64,000 nucleotides of DNA, from NCBI GenBank assembly GCA_963771025.1, contig CAVYRL010000001.1, positions 496,001 through 560,000 on the forward strand, written 5' to 3'. The stretch comes from Miltoncostaea sp963771025. Its GTDB lineage: Bacteria; Actinomycetota; Thermoleophilia; Miltoncostaeales; Miltoncostaeaceae. Position numbers and translations under genes: made by a program. Positions 24,438-32,887 of the stretch are shown here, piece by piece. How positions within the stretch are numbered: position 1 is the stretch's first letter; each line of letters opens with the position of its first letter. Below the pieces are notes generated by a model that searched no databases, was not told the origin of the DNA, and saw nothing but the letters and a program-made list of their open reading frames with translations.

Positions 24438-25924
24438 GCGCCCACCGAGTACGGGGTCCATGCCACCCGCGGCTTTCCGCTGGCGTCGGCGATGCCGCGC
24501 AGCATCCCGCGGAACACGAGGCCGTGAAGCGGCCAGATGCCGTACCAGTAGAGCCGTCCGAGGAGGCCGGCCGGATCGAAGATCGCCGTCTGGCGGATGA
24601 TCGATCCGCCGTCGGTCTCCTCGACCTCGAACTGCAGCCAGGCGCGGCCGGGCAGGCTCATCTCGGCCGACAGGCGCAGCAGCCGGTTGGGCTGAACATC
24701 CTCGACGCGCCAGAAGTCAACCGTGTCGCCGGGGAAGAGGTGGTCGGGGTCGCGGCGTCCTCGGCGGGTGCCCGCGCCTCCGAAGGGCAGGTCGAGCAGC
24801 CCGCGCAGCCGCCACAGGGGGTTGGCGTAGTACCAGCCCTGCCGTCCGCCGATGCGCACGATCGGCCCGAACGCGACCTCGGGCGGCACGGGCACCCGGG
24901 CGACGCGGGAGTCGACGAGGCGCGAGCCGACGGCCTCCCCGCCGTACGCGTGCGCGGGCGGGCCCGACGAGAGCGCGTCCGACCACCGGGTCGCCGCGAA
25001 CTCCCGGTCTTCGTTGACCAGCGCGCGGGCTATGGCCTCGCGCACGCCGCGGGGCCGGATGGGGAAGAGGGTGAGGGCCGAGGGGTCGCGCACCACGGTC
25101 TCGTTGCGCAGGCCCTCGACCAGCTCGCGGCCGACGCGGGCGTAGACCGGTGTCACCAGGCCGAGCCACAGGCTCGAGAGCCGCGGTGTCAGCACGGGCA
25201 CCGAGACCATCGTGCGCCGCAGCCCCCGCTGGCGGGCGTACTCGCGCATCAGCTCGCGGTAGGAGACCTGCTCGGGTCCCCCGATCTCGATCACGCGGCT
25301 GCCGTCGATGCCGAGGTCGGCGGCCTGGCGCAGATACTCCACGGCGTCCTCGATGGCGATCGGCTGGGTGCGCGTGCCCACCCAGCGCGGGGTGACCATC
25401 ACCGGCAGGCGGTCGACCAGCGCGCGCACCATCTCGAACGAGGCGCTGCCCGAGCCGATCACGATCGACGCCCGCAGCTCGATGGTGGGGACGCCCGAGG
25501 CCTCCAGCGTAGCGCCGACCTCCTGGCGGCTCGCAAGGTGCTCGGAGAGACCGGCGCCCTCGCCCAGGCCGCCGAGGTAGACGATGCGGCGCACACCGGC
25601 CGCGCGGGCGGCCGCTCCGAACGCCGCCGCGCCGTTGCGGTCGGCCGTGCGGTAGTCCGATGCACCGGACATCGAATGCACCAGGTAGTAGGCCGTCTCG
25701 ATCCCCGACAGGGCGTCGGCGAGGGAATCGGGTTCGTTCACATCGCCGCGCACGACCTCGGTCGTCGGCGCCGTGCGCGCGGAGAGCTGCTCCGGGCGCC
25801 GGCTCATGCAGCGGACCGGGCGCCCCTCCTGCTCGAGACGCGCCAGCAGCCGGCCTCCGATGTAGCCGCTGGCGCCGGTGAGCAGCAGTGGCGGGGGGGA
25901 GGTCGGGTCGCGGTCCGGGGTCAC
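24434..25924 (-). CDS. SDR-type NAD(P)-binding protein with C-terminal DUF2867/SRPBCC domain
   Basis: Two-domain protein of 496 residues. The N-terminal half is an atypical short-chain dehydrogenase: LLTGASGYIGGRLLARLEQE (nucleotide loop, about 12-31), a VVRGDVNEPDSL segment, YYLVHSM and VYLGGLGEG. The active-site Tyr-x3-Lys is not evident. The C-terminal half (about 340-496) matches DUF2867, a polyketide-cyclase-like domain (FWRVEDVQPNRLLRLSAEMS). Such fusions are widespread in Actinobacteria; a redox role on a membrane lipid or quinone is plausible. GTG 25924 follows a -10 TACCCT by seven bases, suggesting a leaderless message. It is divergent from a flavin amine-oxidase-like gene. Confidence 0.82.
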   Translation of the reverse strand: MTPDRDPTSPPPLLLTGASGYIGGRLLARLEQEGRPVRCMSRRPEQLSARTAPTTEVVRGDVNEPDSLADALSGIETAYYLVHSMSGASDYRTADRNGAAAFGAAARAAGVRRIVYLGGLGEGAGLSEHLASRQEVGATLEASGVPTIELRASIVIGSGSASFEMVRALVDRLPVMVTPRWVGTRTQPIAIEDAVEYLRQAADLGIDGSRVIEIGGPEQVSYRELMREYARQRGLRRTMVSVPVLTPRLSSLWLGLVTPVYARVGRELVEGLRNETVVRDPSALTLFPIRPRGVREAIARALVNEDREFAATRWSDALSSGPPAHAYGGEAVGSRLVDSRVARVPVPPEVAFGPIVRIGGRQGWYYANPLWRLRGLLDLPFGGAGTRRGRRDPDHLFPGDTVDFWRVEDVQPNRLLRLSAEMSLPGRAWLQFEVEETDGGSIIRQTAIFDPAGLLGRLYWYGIWPLHGLVFRGMLRGIADASGKPRVAWTPYSVGA

Positions 25925-25931
25925 ATGACCC

Positions 25932-25937
25932 AGGGTA
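25932..25937 (-). promoter_or_regulatory. -10 box of a leaderless SDR-gene transcript
   Basis: Minus-strand TACCCT ends seven bases before the GTG at 25924; no ribosome site intervenes. Confidence 0.35.
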
Positions 25938-25979
25938 ACCTCGTCCCGGACGGTTGAGCGGGTATCGGGAGGGGATTTT

Positions 25980-26942
25980 TTGCGCGTCGCCATCATCGGC
26001 GCGGGGCTGGCGGGGCTCGCCGCGGCCCGGGAGCTGGTCGCCGCCGGTCACGAGGTGGTCGTCGTCGAGAAGAGCCGCGGACTCGGCGGGCGACTCGCCT
26101 CGCGGCGGATCGGGGGCACGATCCTCGATCACGGCAGCCCCGCGATCGCCGCCCCGGAGGGCTCGGGCCTGCGAGCCGCCATCGCCGCCTCCCCGGCGCC
26201 CGACATGGCCGAGGCCGACGACGGCGTCGTGTACGCCTCCGGCGCGACGCGGCTGCCCAAGCTGCTGGCGGCGGGCCTCGACGTGCGTCTCGGCGTCCGG
26301 ATGGCCGCCCTGCGCAGCCATTCCGACGGCCTCGAGTTGGGAGACGAGCGGGGCAACACCCACGGGGTGGCGGATGCCGTGATCGTGACCGCGCCGGCCC
26401 CGCAGGCGGCGGATCTTCTGGAGCGGAGCCCCGTGCCTGACGAACGCGTCGCCGCTCTGCGCACGTTGGCCTACGCGCCCGCGGTGATGGTGCTGGCCGG
26501 GCTCCCGGAGGGCCTCGTGTCCTGGCAGTCCCGTCGGCCCTCGTCCGCGGCGCTCGCCGAGGTCCGGCGGGAGACGCCGAAGGGCCGCGCGGCCGTCGCC
26601 GGCGTCGAGGCGTTCGTGGCCCGGCTCGACGAGGCGGCGGCGCGGGACCTGATCGACGCATCCGACGAGGCGGTGCTCGAGCGGGCGCTCCCCGCCCTCG
26701 GGGCCGTCGTGGGCGCGGCCGGTGCCGAGCCCGCCTGGGTGCAGGTCAAGAGGTGGCGCTACGCGGTGCCGATCGGCCATCTGGACGCCGAGGCCGTCAA
26801 CCCCGCCGGGTCGCGGATCGTGATCGCGGGGGACACGGTCACCGGCGCCGCCTTCGGGTCGTCCGATCACCACCGGGTGTTCGCCAGCGGCGTCGCGGCC
26901 GCCCGCCGGATCGTCGCGGACGCCCAGCCGGTGGCGCCGTGA
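25980..26942 (+). CDS. FAD-dependent oxidoreductase, renalase/amine-oxidase-like
   Basis: Flavoprotein of 320 residues. It opens with the dinucleotide fold RVAIIGAGLAGLAAARELVA followed by VVVVEKSRGLGGRLASRR, the FAD pattern of renalase and NAD(P)-binding amine-oxidase relatives. The C-terminal flavin loop IVIAGDTVTGAAFGSSDHH is present. Residues between about 90 and 280 form the divergent substrate domain. The start is TTG at 25980, preceded by GGAGGGGA, a rare start with a strong ribosome site. A hydrophobic protein gene overlaps its stop (GTGA). The substrate is unknown. Confidence 0.82.
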   Translation: MRVAIIGAGLAGLAAARELVAAGHEVVVVEKSRGLGGRLASRRIGGTILDHGSPAIAAPEGSGLRAAIAASPAPDMAEADDGVVYASGATRLPKLLAAGLDVRLGVRMAALRSHSDGLELGDERGNTHGVADAVIVTAPAPQAADLLERSPVPDERVAALRTLAYAPAVMVLAGLPEGLVSWQSRRPSSAALAEVRRETPKGRAAVAGVEAFVARLDEAAARDLIDASDEAVLERALPALGAVVGAAGAEPAWVQVKRWRYAVPIGHLDAEAVNPAGSRIVIAGDTVTGAAFGSSDHHRVFASGVAAARRIVADAQPVAP

Positions 26943-27445
26943 TCGATGTCCGCGCCGCCGCGCGCGGGGCGGTCGCCGGCGCGGTCGCGGCCGGCGTCTG
27001 GTCGGCGGTGGAGCCCCTCGCCGCGCGCGCCTTCGGCACCGACTACACCGACGTGCGCCTGCTGGGGAGGATGGCGTCGCGACGCCACTGGGCCCTCGCC
27101 GGAACCGCCCTCCACTTCGTCAACGGGGCCGCCTTCGGCGCGCTGTTCGCGGGCGCGGGAGGCCGCGGTCCACGCGCCGGACTCGCCTGGACGATGGCCG
27201 AGACGCTCGCCACCTGGCCGGGCATGGCCCTGCTCGACCGCGTCCATCCGGACCGGCGCTCCGGCCGCTGGCCGGCGCTCGTCACCGACCGGCGCGTGTT
27301 CGCCCAGGAGGTCGCCATGCATGCCCTCTTCGGCGTGGTGATGGGGCTGATGGTCCCGGCCGGCCCGGCGGCCCCGGGGGTCACCACGCCTTCGGAACCC
27401 GGGCCACCTCCGGCGGCGCCTCCGAATCACGCGCGCGCCGCGTGA
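26939..27445 (+). CDS. uncharacterised hydrophobic protein
   Basis: Protein of 168 residues with three to four weakly hydrophobic stretches (RGAVAGAVAAGVWSAVEPLA; ALAGTALHFVNGAAFGALFAG; AMHALFGVVMGLMVPAG), probably an integral membrane protein. The final 25 residues are Pro/Ala-rich. No family could be named with confidence. GTG at 26939 overlaps the stop of the flavoprotein gene by four bases, so co-translation is likely and the two may act together at the membrane. The 155 bases after it hold no gene that I can support. Confidence 0.65.
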   Translation: MIDVRAAARGAVAGAVAAGVWSAVEPLAARAFGTDYTDVRLLGRMASRRHWALAGTALHFVNGAAFGALFAGAGGRGPRAGLAWTMAETLATWPGMALLDRVHPDRRSGRWPALVTDRRVFAQEVAMHALFGVVMGLMVPAGPAAPGVTTPSEPGPPPAAPPNHARAA

Positions 27446-27596
27446 GCCGGGGCATCCTGGCGACCTCCGCCCCCGGCCGGCCGGGGATCCGCTCCGGCAG
27501 ATGGTGCGGTTCCCGCGCGGATCTCCCGCGAATCTCGGACGAGGATCGGGCCCGGGATCGGGAGTATCGGGCCTGTCGAGGACGACGGGTCGCGAT

Positions 27597-27628
27597 GTAG
27601 ATGCAGCGGGAGCTCCCGCTGCCTCTAC
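27597..27628. repeat. 32-base near-perfect palindrome at the start of the AI-2E-type gene
   Basis: Two 16-base arms without a loop, 15 of 16 pairs matching. The core CAGCGGGAGCTCCCGCTG (27604-27621) is an 18-base perfect palindrome. It overlaps the first possible ATG (27601) of the permease gene, suggesting an operator and casting doubt on that start. Confidence 0.6.
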
Positions 27629-28761
27629 GACTCAGGACCCCATTCCGAGGAGTCGCGCCTCGGACCGAGAAACCCCCCGGGGTGATCTCCGAGGGCCCAT
27701 CGACCCGCACGATCCTGCACGTCCTGGCCGTGCTGGGGGCAGTGGCCGGCGGCGCGTACTTCGTGTGGCTGTCGCGCGGCGTCCTCACGTGGGTGGGAGT
27801 GGCCGCCTTCCTCGCCGTCGCGATCAACCCGCTGGTCAATCTCCTGCAGGACCGGTTCAGGGTGCGCCGCGCGATGGCCATCCTGTTGGTCTACCTGCTG
27901 GGGACGGCGCTCGTGGGCGGCGCCGTGCTGCTGTTCGTGCCACCGCTGATCGACGCCGGCCAGGAACTGACCAAGCAGGTGCCCGAGTACGTGGACCAGG
28001 TCTCGCAGTCGCGCATCGTGCAGGACCTCGACCGTGAGTACGGGATCCTCAATCGCGTGGAGAAGGAGGCGACCACGGCGCTCGAGGGGGTGGCCGGCCC
28101 GGACACCGCCTTCACGTTGGCGACGCGGGTCGTCAACGGCATCGTGGCGCTGATCAGCATCGCGGTGATCTGCTTCCTGCTGAGCCTCTACGGGCCCAAG
28201 GCCCGCGTCTGGACGCTGGCCCAGCTCGAGGGAGAACGGCACGACCGCGTCCAGCGGGTGGCCGATCGCATCTACCGGGTCATCTCGGGCTACGTGGTCG
28301 GCATCCTGCTGGTCGCGCTCACCGGCGGCTTTGCCGTGTGGCTCTTCCTGACCATTCTGGGCGTGCCGTTCGCATTGCTGCTCGCCTTCTGGGCGGGCTT
28401 CGCATCGTTGCTGCCGCTGGTCGGCGCCACGATCGGCGGCGTTCCGTACATCACGGTGGCCTTCTTCCAGGGGTGGCCGATCGGGGTGGCGGCGATCGTG
28501 TTCCTGATCGTCTACCAGCAGATCGAGAACAACATCTTCCAGCCGCTCATCCACCGCTACACGGTCCAGCTCAACCCCCTCTGGATCCTGCTCGCGGTGC
28601 TCATCGGCGCCACCGTGCTCGGTTTCGTGGGCGCGCTGATGGCCATCCCGATCGCCGGCATCGTGCAGGTGTTCCTGCAGGAGTGGTGGAGCGTCCGCAC
28701 GGGCACCACGGCCCCGCCGCCGCTGCCCGACGAGATCCGGTCCGCGGAGCCCTCGACGTAG
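27601..28761 (+). CDS. AI-2E-type (UPF0118/TqsA-like) permease
   Basis: Membrane protein of up to 386 residues with seven to eight hydrophobic helices arranged as in the family: a pair at about 38-75, one at 98-120, then a soluble stretch, and a C-terminal group (195-220, 240-300, 310-360). The family hallmarks LPLVGATIGGVPYI and IVYQQIENNIFQPLIHRYTV are present. Members export autoinducer-2 or act as sodium/proton antiporters; which applies is unknown. ATG 27601 lies inside a palindrome and lacks a ribosome site; GTG 27682 is the next in-frame start and still precedes the first helix. Confidence 0.85.
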   Translation: MQRELPLPLRLRTPFRGVAPRTEKPPGVISEGPSTRTILHVLAVLGAVAGGAYFVWLSRGVLTWVGVAAFLAVAINPLVNLLQDRFRVRRAMAILLVYLLGTALVGGAVLLFVPPLIDAGQELTKQVPEYVDQVSQSRIVQDLDREYGILNRVEKEATTALEGVAGPDTAFTLATRVVNGIVALISIAVICFLLSLYGPKARVWTLAQLEGERHDRVQRVADRIYRVISGYVVGILLVALTGGFAVWLFLTILGVPFALLLAFWAGFASLLPLVGATIGGVPYITVAFFQGWPIGVAAIVFLIVYQQIENNIFQPLIHRYTVQLNPLWILLAVLIGATVLGFVGALMAIPIAGIVQVFLQEWWSVRTGTTAPPPLPDEIRSAEPST

Positions 28762-28766
28762 CGCAC

Positions 28767-28772
28767 TAGTCT
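28767..28772 (+). promoter_or_regulatory. -10 box of a leaderless mutS2 transcript
   Basis: TAGTCT ends six bases before the GTG start at 28779. Confidence 0.35.
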
Positions 28773-28778
28773 GGGGGC

Positions 28779-31202
28779 GTGGATCCGCGGAGCGCCGAAC
28801 TTCTCGAGCTGCCCGCCGTGCGCGAGAGGCTGGCCGGCCTGACCTCCTTCTCGGCGGGCGCGGACCTGGCCCGCGCGCTCGCGCCCTCCGACGGGGCGGG
28901 CGAGGTGGCCCGGCGCGCGGCCCAGACCGAGGAGGGGCTATGGCTGCGCGATCAGGGTGTCGCGGGCCCCGGCGGCGCCAGCGACGTCCGCCCGGTCGCC
29001 GCGCAGGCAGCTCGCGGGGCGGTGCTCGAGGCCGAGGCGCTTCTCGACGTCCTCTCCACGACCCGCATCTGGCGCGAGGAGCGCGAGGCCGTCGGCACCC
29101 ATCGGGAGAACGCGCCGCTCATGACGGCCGTCGTCGAGTGGCCCGACGCCGGCGCGGCCCGGCGCGTCGAGGCCGCCCTCGAGCGCGCCATCGACCCGCG
29201 CGGAGGGTTGCTCGACGCGGCCTCCGCCGATCTCGCCTCCATCCGCCACCGGCTGGTGACGGCCCGCCGGGCGGCGGCCGACCTGCTTCGCGAGCTGGCC
29301 GTGCGCCTGCGCCCGCACCTGCAGGAGTCGTTCACGACGGTGCGCGGCGGACGCCCGGTGCTGGCCGTCCGGGCGTCCTCGCGCTCTGCGGTCCCCGGCG
29401 TGGTGCACGACAGCTCGGGGTCGGGCGAGACCATCTTCGTCGAGCCCATGGCGCTGCTCGAGGCCAACAACCGCGTGCGCGACCTGGCGGCGCAGGAGCA
29501 CGAGGAGGAGCAGCGCATCCTGCGCGCGCTCTCGCGGATGGTGGGCGAGGAGGCGAGCCTCGTGGAGGACATGGTCGGTGCGCTGGCCGACCTCGACCTG
29601 GCCCTCGCCGCGGCGGCTCTGTCGCGCGCGTGGAACGGTTGCCCGGTGGAGCCCGCCGTCGAGGTCGACCTGCGCGCCGCCCGGCATCCCCTGCTCGACC
29701 CGGCGACGGCCGTGCCGATCGACCTGCCCCTCGCCGGCACCCGGGCCCTGGTGGTGTCGGGGCCCAACACCGGCGGCAAGACGGTCGCCCTCAAGACGCT
29801 CGGCCTGTTCGCGATGCTGCATCAGTGCGGCCTGCGCGTCCCGGCCGAATCGGCCCGCATGCCGGTGTTCGACCGGGTGCTCGCCGACATCGGCGACGAC
29901 CAGTCGATCGCCGAGAGCCTGTCCACCTTCTCGGCCCACGTGCGGCGGCTGATCAGGGTCATGGAGGTGGCGGGGCCCCGGTCCCTGGTGCTGCTGGACG
30001 AGCCCGCCGCGGGCACGGATCCCGACGAGGGCTCGCGACTGGCCCAGGCCGTCATCGAGCGGTTGGTCGATCAGGGCGCCCTGGTGCTGGCCACGACGCA
30101 TCACCCCGAGGTCAAGGCGTGGGCCAGTGAGCGCCGCGGCGCGGCCAACGCGGCCGTCGGCGTGGACATCCGCACGCTGCGCCCCCTCTATGAGCTGAAG
30201 ATCGGCGAGCCCGGCGCCTCGCACGCGCTGGGCATCGCCGAGGGGTTGGGGCTGGATCCGCGCGTGGTGGCCGCCGCCCGGGCCGCCGCGCCGCCGGAGC
30301 GGCGTGCGCTGGAGGCCCTGCTCGGCGAGGCGGCGGCGGCGCGGGCCGCCGCCGATGACGAGCGCGAGGCGGCACGCGAGGCCCGCGCGGCCGCCGAGCA
30401 GGCCGAGCGGGTGGCAACCGAGCGCACGCGCGATCTGGAGCGGCGCATCGCGCGCGCCCGGGAGGGCGCCGAGGCCGAGCGGACGGCCGCCCGCGCCCGC
30501 GCCGAGGCCGAGCTGTCCGCGCTCAATCGCGAGCTGACCCAGCTGAGGGCCGCGATCTCGGCCGCCCGCCGCGAGGAGTCCTCGCGCGCCGCGGAGTCGG
30601 CCTCCGCCGTGGACGCCAGCCCGCGCGCGCGGCAGCGCGACCGGCGCCTGGGCGACGCCTCGCGGGCCGCCGCGCGTGCGCGGGAGGCCCTGCGCGGGCC
30701 CGATCCCGACGTCGTTCTCGAGGACGCCGGCCCCCAGGTGCCGCTGGTGGTGGGCGACCACGTGCTCGACCCGGTGATGGGATTCCGCGGGCGCATCCTC
30801 TCCATCGACGGTGGGCGGGCCGAGGTCCAGGGAGGGTCCGCGCGCATGCGCATACCGCTCGCGCGGCTGCGACCCGATCGCGCCGCGGCACGCCGGGCCG
30901 AGTTCAGCGAGGAGCGCGCCGCCCCCCGCTCCGCCCCCGCCCCCAGTGGCCCGCCGGCCTCGATGGAGATCGACGTGCGCGGCAGCCGCGTGGACGAGGC
31001 GCGCGCCACGGTCCGCGAGCGCATGGACGCCGCGGCGGTGGCCGGCATCGACGAGGTGCGCGTGATCCACGGGCACGGCACCGGTGCGCTGCGGAGCGTC
31101 GTCCGCGAGGAGCTCGCGCGGCATCCGCTGGTGGCGCGCGCCGAGCCCGCCCCGCCCGAGGCGGGCGGGGACGGCGCGACGATCGCCTATCTCACCGGCT
31201 GA
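28779..31202 (+). CDS. mutS2: endonuclease MutS2 with Smr domain
   Basis: Protein of 807 residues, normal for MutS2, lacking the mismatch-recognition domain of MutS. The core and clamp helices (1-300) lead to the ATPase: GPNTGGKTVALKTLGL (Walker A, about 328-343), the DDQSIAESLSTFSAH signature and LVLLDEPAAGTDPDE (Walker B). A long Ala/Arg/Glu coiled coil (about 510-640) and a C-terminal Smr nuclease domain (about 728-807, EIDVRGSR and VIHGHGTGALR) follow. MutS2 proteins suppress recombination or rescue collided ribosomes. The GTG start appears leaderless. The stop faces a convergent gene; a 6-base-pair hairpin (31200-31220) joins the two stops. Confidence 0.94.
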   Translation: MDPRSAELLELPAVRERLAGLTSFSAGADLARALAPSDGAGEVARRAAQTEEGLWLRDQGVAGPGGASDVRPVAAQAARGAVLEAEALLDVLSTTRIWREEREAVGTHRENAPLMTAVVEWPDAGAARRVEAALERAIDPRGGLLDAASADLASIRHRLVTARRAAADLLRELAVRLRPHLQESFTTVRGGRPVLAVRASSRSAVPGVVHDSSGSGETIFVEPMALLEANNRVRDLAAQEHEEEQRILRALSRMVGEEASLVEDMVGALADLDLALAAAALSRAWNGCPVEPAVEVDLRAARHPLLDPATAVPIDLPLAGTRALVVSGPNTGGKTVALKTLGLFAMLHQCGLRVPAESARMPVFDRVLADIGDDQSIAESLSTFSAHVRRLIRVMEVAGPRSLVLLDEPAAGTDPDEGSRLAQAVIERLVDQGALVLATTHHPEVKAWASERRGAANAAVGVDIRTLRPLYELKIGEPGASHALGIAEGLGLDPRVVAAARAAAPPERRALEALLGEAAAARAAADDEREAAREARAAAEQAERVATERTRDLERRIARAREGAEAERTAARARAEAELSALNRELTQLRAAISAARREESSRAAESASAVDASPRARQRDRRLGDASRAAARAREALRGPDPDVVLEDAGPQVPLVVGDHVLDPVMGFRGRILSIDGGRAEVQGGSARMRIPLARLRPDRAAARRAEFSEERAAPRSAPAPSGPPASMEIDVRGSRVDEARATVRERMDAAAVAGIDEVRVIHGHGTGALRSVVREELARHPLVARAEPAPPEAGGDGATIAYLTG

Positions 31203-31217
31203 GCCGGCGAGCAGGGC

Positions 31218-31577
31218 TCAGGGGAGCGGAAGCTCTCCGACGTTGCGGAGGACGCCGACGTCCGGCGCCATCGTGCGGAATGCCTCGTCCTTCTGGAGGA
31301 CGCCGACGGTGTAGACCGGCGTCTCCTGCATCCGCGAGAGCATCGAGGCCGCGTCACGCGAGCGCGGGACGGCCTTGAAGGTGGAGACCAGCAGGGCGTC
31401 GTACGCGCCCTCCTTGGCGGCCTCGAGGGGCTTCGGCCATGTCGGGTCGATCTGATCGACCTCCCAACCGGCTTCGATCAACTTGGCGACGGCGGCCTCG
31501 GTACCGGGAAAGCGAACCTTCCCGTCCTTGTTGAGGACCTCGTCGGTGGGAACGGAGATGAACAGTAGTTTCGGCAT
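31218..31577 (-). CDS. uncharacterised 119-residue protein, Rossmann-like
   Basis: Protein of 119 residues from ATG 31577. The order of strands and helices (KLLFISVPT, AAVAKLIEAGWEVDQID, AYDALLVSTF, VYTVGVLQKDEA) suggests a small alpha/beta receiver- or flavodoxin-like fold. No phospho-Asp, cofactor motif or signal peptide can be named. It is divergent from the nitroreductase-like gene at 31776, with a 198-base shared spacer, which may mean common control. I do not recognise the family. Confidence 0.7.
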   Translation of the reverse strand: MPKLLFISVPTDEVLNKDGKVRFPGTEAAVAKLIEAGWEVDQIDPTWPKPLEAAKEGAYDALLVSTFKAVPRSRDAASMLSRMQETPVYTVGVLQKDEAFRTMAPDVGVLRNVGELPLP

Positions 31578-31695
31578 GGCGCGGGAGGTTACCGGCTCGC
31601 TCGCCCGCCCGCCGGACCACCGCCGGCGCGTATCGCCAGATGAACCCGAGGGCAACATCGCTCGCAACGGTCGCCACAAGGGCGAATCCCCAGTG

Positions 31696-31747
31696 TAGAT
31701 TGCCCTCGCCGGCGGGTCCCGTGTGCAGCCCGCCCTGCAGTCACACG
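31696..31747 (+). promoter_or_regulatory. -10 box and leader hairpin before the nitroreductase-like gene
   Basis: TAGATT (31696-31701) would start a leader of about 68 bases. Inside it CGTGTGCAG (31720-31728) pairs with CTGCA-GT-CACACG (31735-31747) with a two-base bulge. Possible translation control or an operator; no -35 is convincing. Confidence 0.35.
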
Positions 31748-31775
31748 ACCGACGATGCGACCCCAGGGGGGCAAG

Positions 31776-32786
31776 ATGTCCATAAGTGCAGCCGAGATTC
31801 CCGACAAGACTTTTCTCCAGACCGTCGGGGACCGTCGCAGCATTCGTTACTACGACCCCGACAAGGCCGTAGAGGACTGGAAGATCCAGACGATCCTGCA
31901 GACCGCGCGCCACTCGTCGTGTCAGGGCAACATCAACGCGACCGAGGCGATCGTCGTGAAGCGCGGCGAGTCCGACCTCTGGGACGAGATCGAGGAGTGC
32001 GTCTCCGGCTTCAACGTCCAGATCATCAACCAGAGCTCGCACCTGATCTTCTGGCTGACGAACCTGAACGCCTGGTACGGCCGCGCCAACGACGGGCTCT
32101 CCACGCTCTCCCTCTCGGGGGCGCTCACCAAGTACCACGGCTGGAACTACGAGTTCACGATGACGCAGACGGTTCCGCGCCTGATGAGCTTCCCGACCGA
32201 GCGCACCGAGAACCTGCTCCGGTTCGAGACCGGTCAGGCGGCCGGTGCCGCCACGCTGGCCGCGTCGGCTCTCGGCATCGGGAGCATCCTCATCGCCTTC
32301 GGCCGCAAGCCGGGCGGCGTCGAGAAGGCGTTCGGCCTCACGCCGAACCTCAAGTTCACGTGGGCCCACGCGTTCGGGTACCCGCTCGAGGACTTCAAGG
32401 CCGGTGGCCAGCGCCCGCGGCTGAAGTACAACAAGCTGTTCCACGACGGCGCGTACGGCGTGCCGCTCGAGCCGGACCCCGGCGTGGACGAGGCCCTCAC
32501 GGCCAAGGGCGTCATCCAGGAGCAGGCTCCGACATCCGGCCGCGTCGAGGAGATCGACGCCCTCGCGGCCAAGTTCAGCCGTGACCCCGGCGTGGTCTCC
32601 TGGCCCGCCAAGGAGGTCACCCGCCTCATGAACGACGACGACTGGGACTTCGGCCCGAACATCAAGAAGCGCGCCGAGCAGGTCCTCGCCGAGGGCGGTC
32701 TCCCGGACTACCCCGAGGAGATGACCGAGACGTTCAAGAAGCTCCTCGAGGAGCACAACATCGACACCGCGAAGTACCTCGGCTAG
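31776..32786 (+). CDS. nitroreductase-like FMN protein with C-terminal extension
   Basis: Flavin-dependent oxidoreductase family protein of 336 residues. The N-terminus has the hallmark GDRRSIRYYDPDKAV (about 18-32) and SSCQGNINATE (about 48-58), and the central helix reads FETGQAAGAATLAASALGIGSI. The last 90 residues (after about 245) are a family-atypical extension rich in Glu, Asp and Lys. Codon choice is strongly biased to single C-ending codons (AAG, ATC, TAC, AAC), hinting at high expression. ATG 31776 follows GGGGGG. The substrate is unknown. A 12-base-pair hairpin follows the gene. Confidence 0.82.
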   Translation: MSISAAEIPDKTFLQTVGDRRSIRYYDPDKAVEDWKIQTILQTARHSSCQGNINATEAIVVKRGESDLWDEIEECVSGFNVQIINQSSHLIFWLTNLNAWYGRANDGLSTLSLSGALTKYHGWNYEFTMTQTVPRLMSFPTERTENLLRFETGQAAGAATLAASALGIGSILIAFGRKPGGVEKAFGLTPNLKFTWAHAFGYPLEDFKAGGQRPRLKYNKLFHDGAYGVPLEPDPGVDEALTAKGVIQEQAPTSGRVEEIDALAAKFSRDPGVVSWPAKEVTRLMNDDDWDFGPNIKKRAEQVLAEGGLPDYPEEMTETFKKLLEEHNIDTAKYLG

Positions 32787-32812
32787 CGTCGCGCCGTAGC
32801 TGGTCGCACGAC

Positions 32813-32851
32813 CCGCGGCCCCCGTTCTCCTCACGGAGGCGGGGGCCGCGG
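32813..32851 (+). terminator. strong hairpin after the nitroreductase-like gene
   Basis: CCGCGGCCCCCG / CGGGGGCCGCGG, 12 perfect pairs around a 15-base loop, 27 bases after the stop. No T-tract follows; in this GC-rich genome such hairpins probably still terminate. Confidence 0.65.
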
Positions 32852-32887
32852 TGCGTCACCACACCCCGCGACCGCCCGAGGAGCCCG

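Noticed and set aside
28938..31124. 728-residue minus-strand frame opposite mutS2
   Set aside because: Shadow of a GC-rich gene: low-complexity Arg/Gly/His/Ala composition without motifs, while the plus strand encodes a textbook MutS2.
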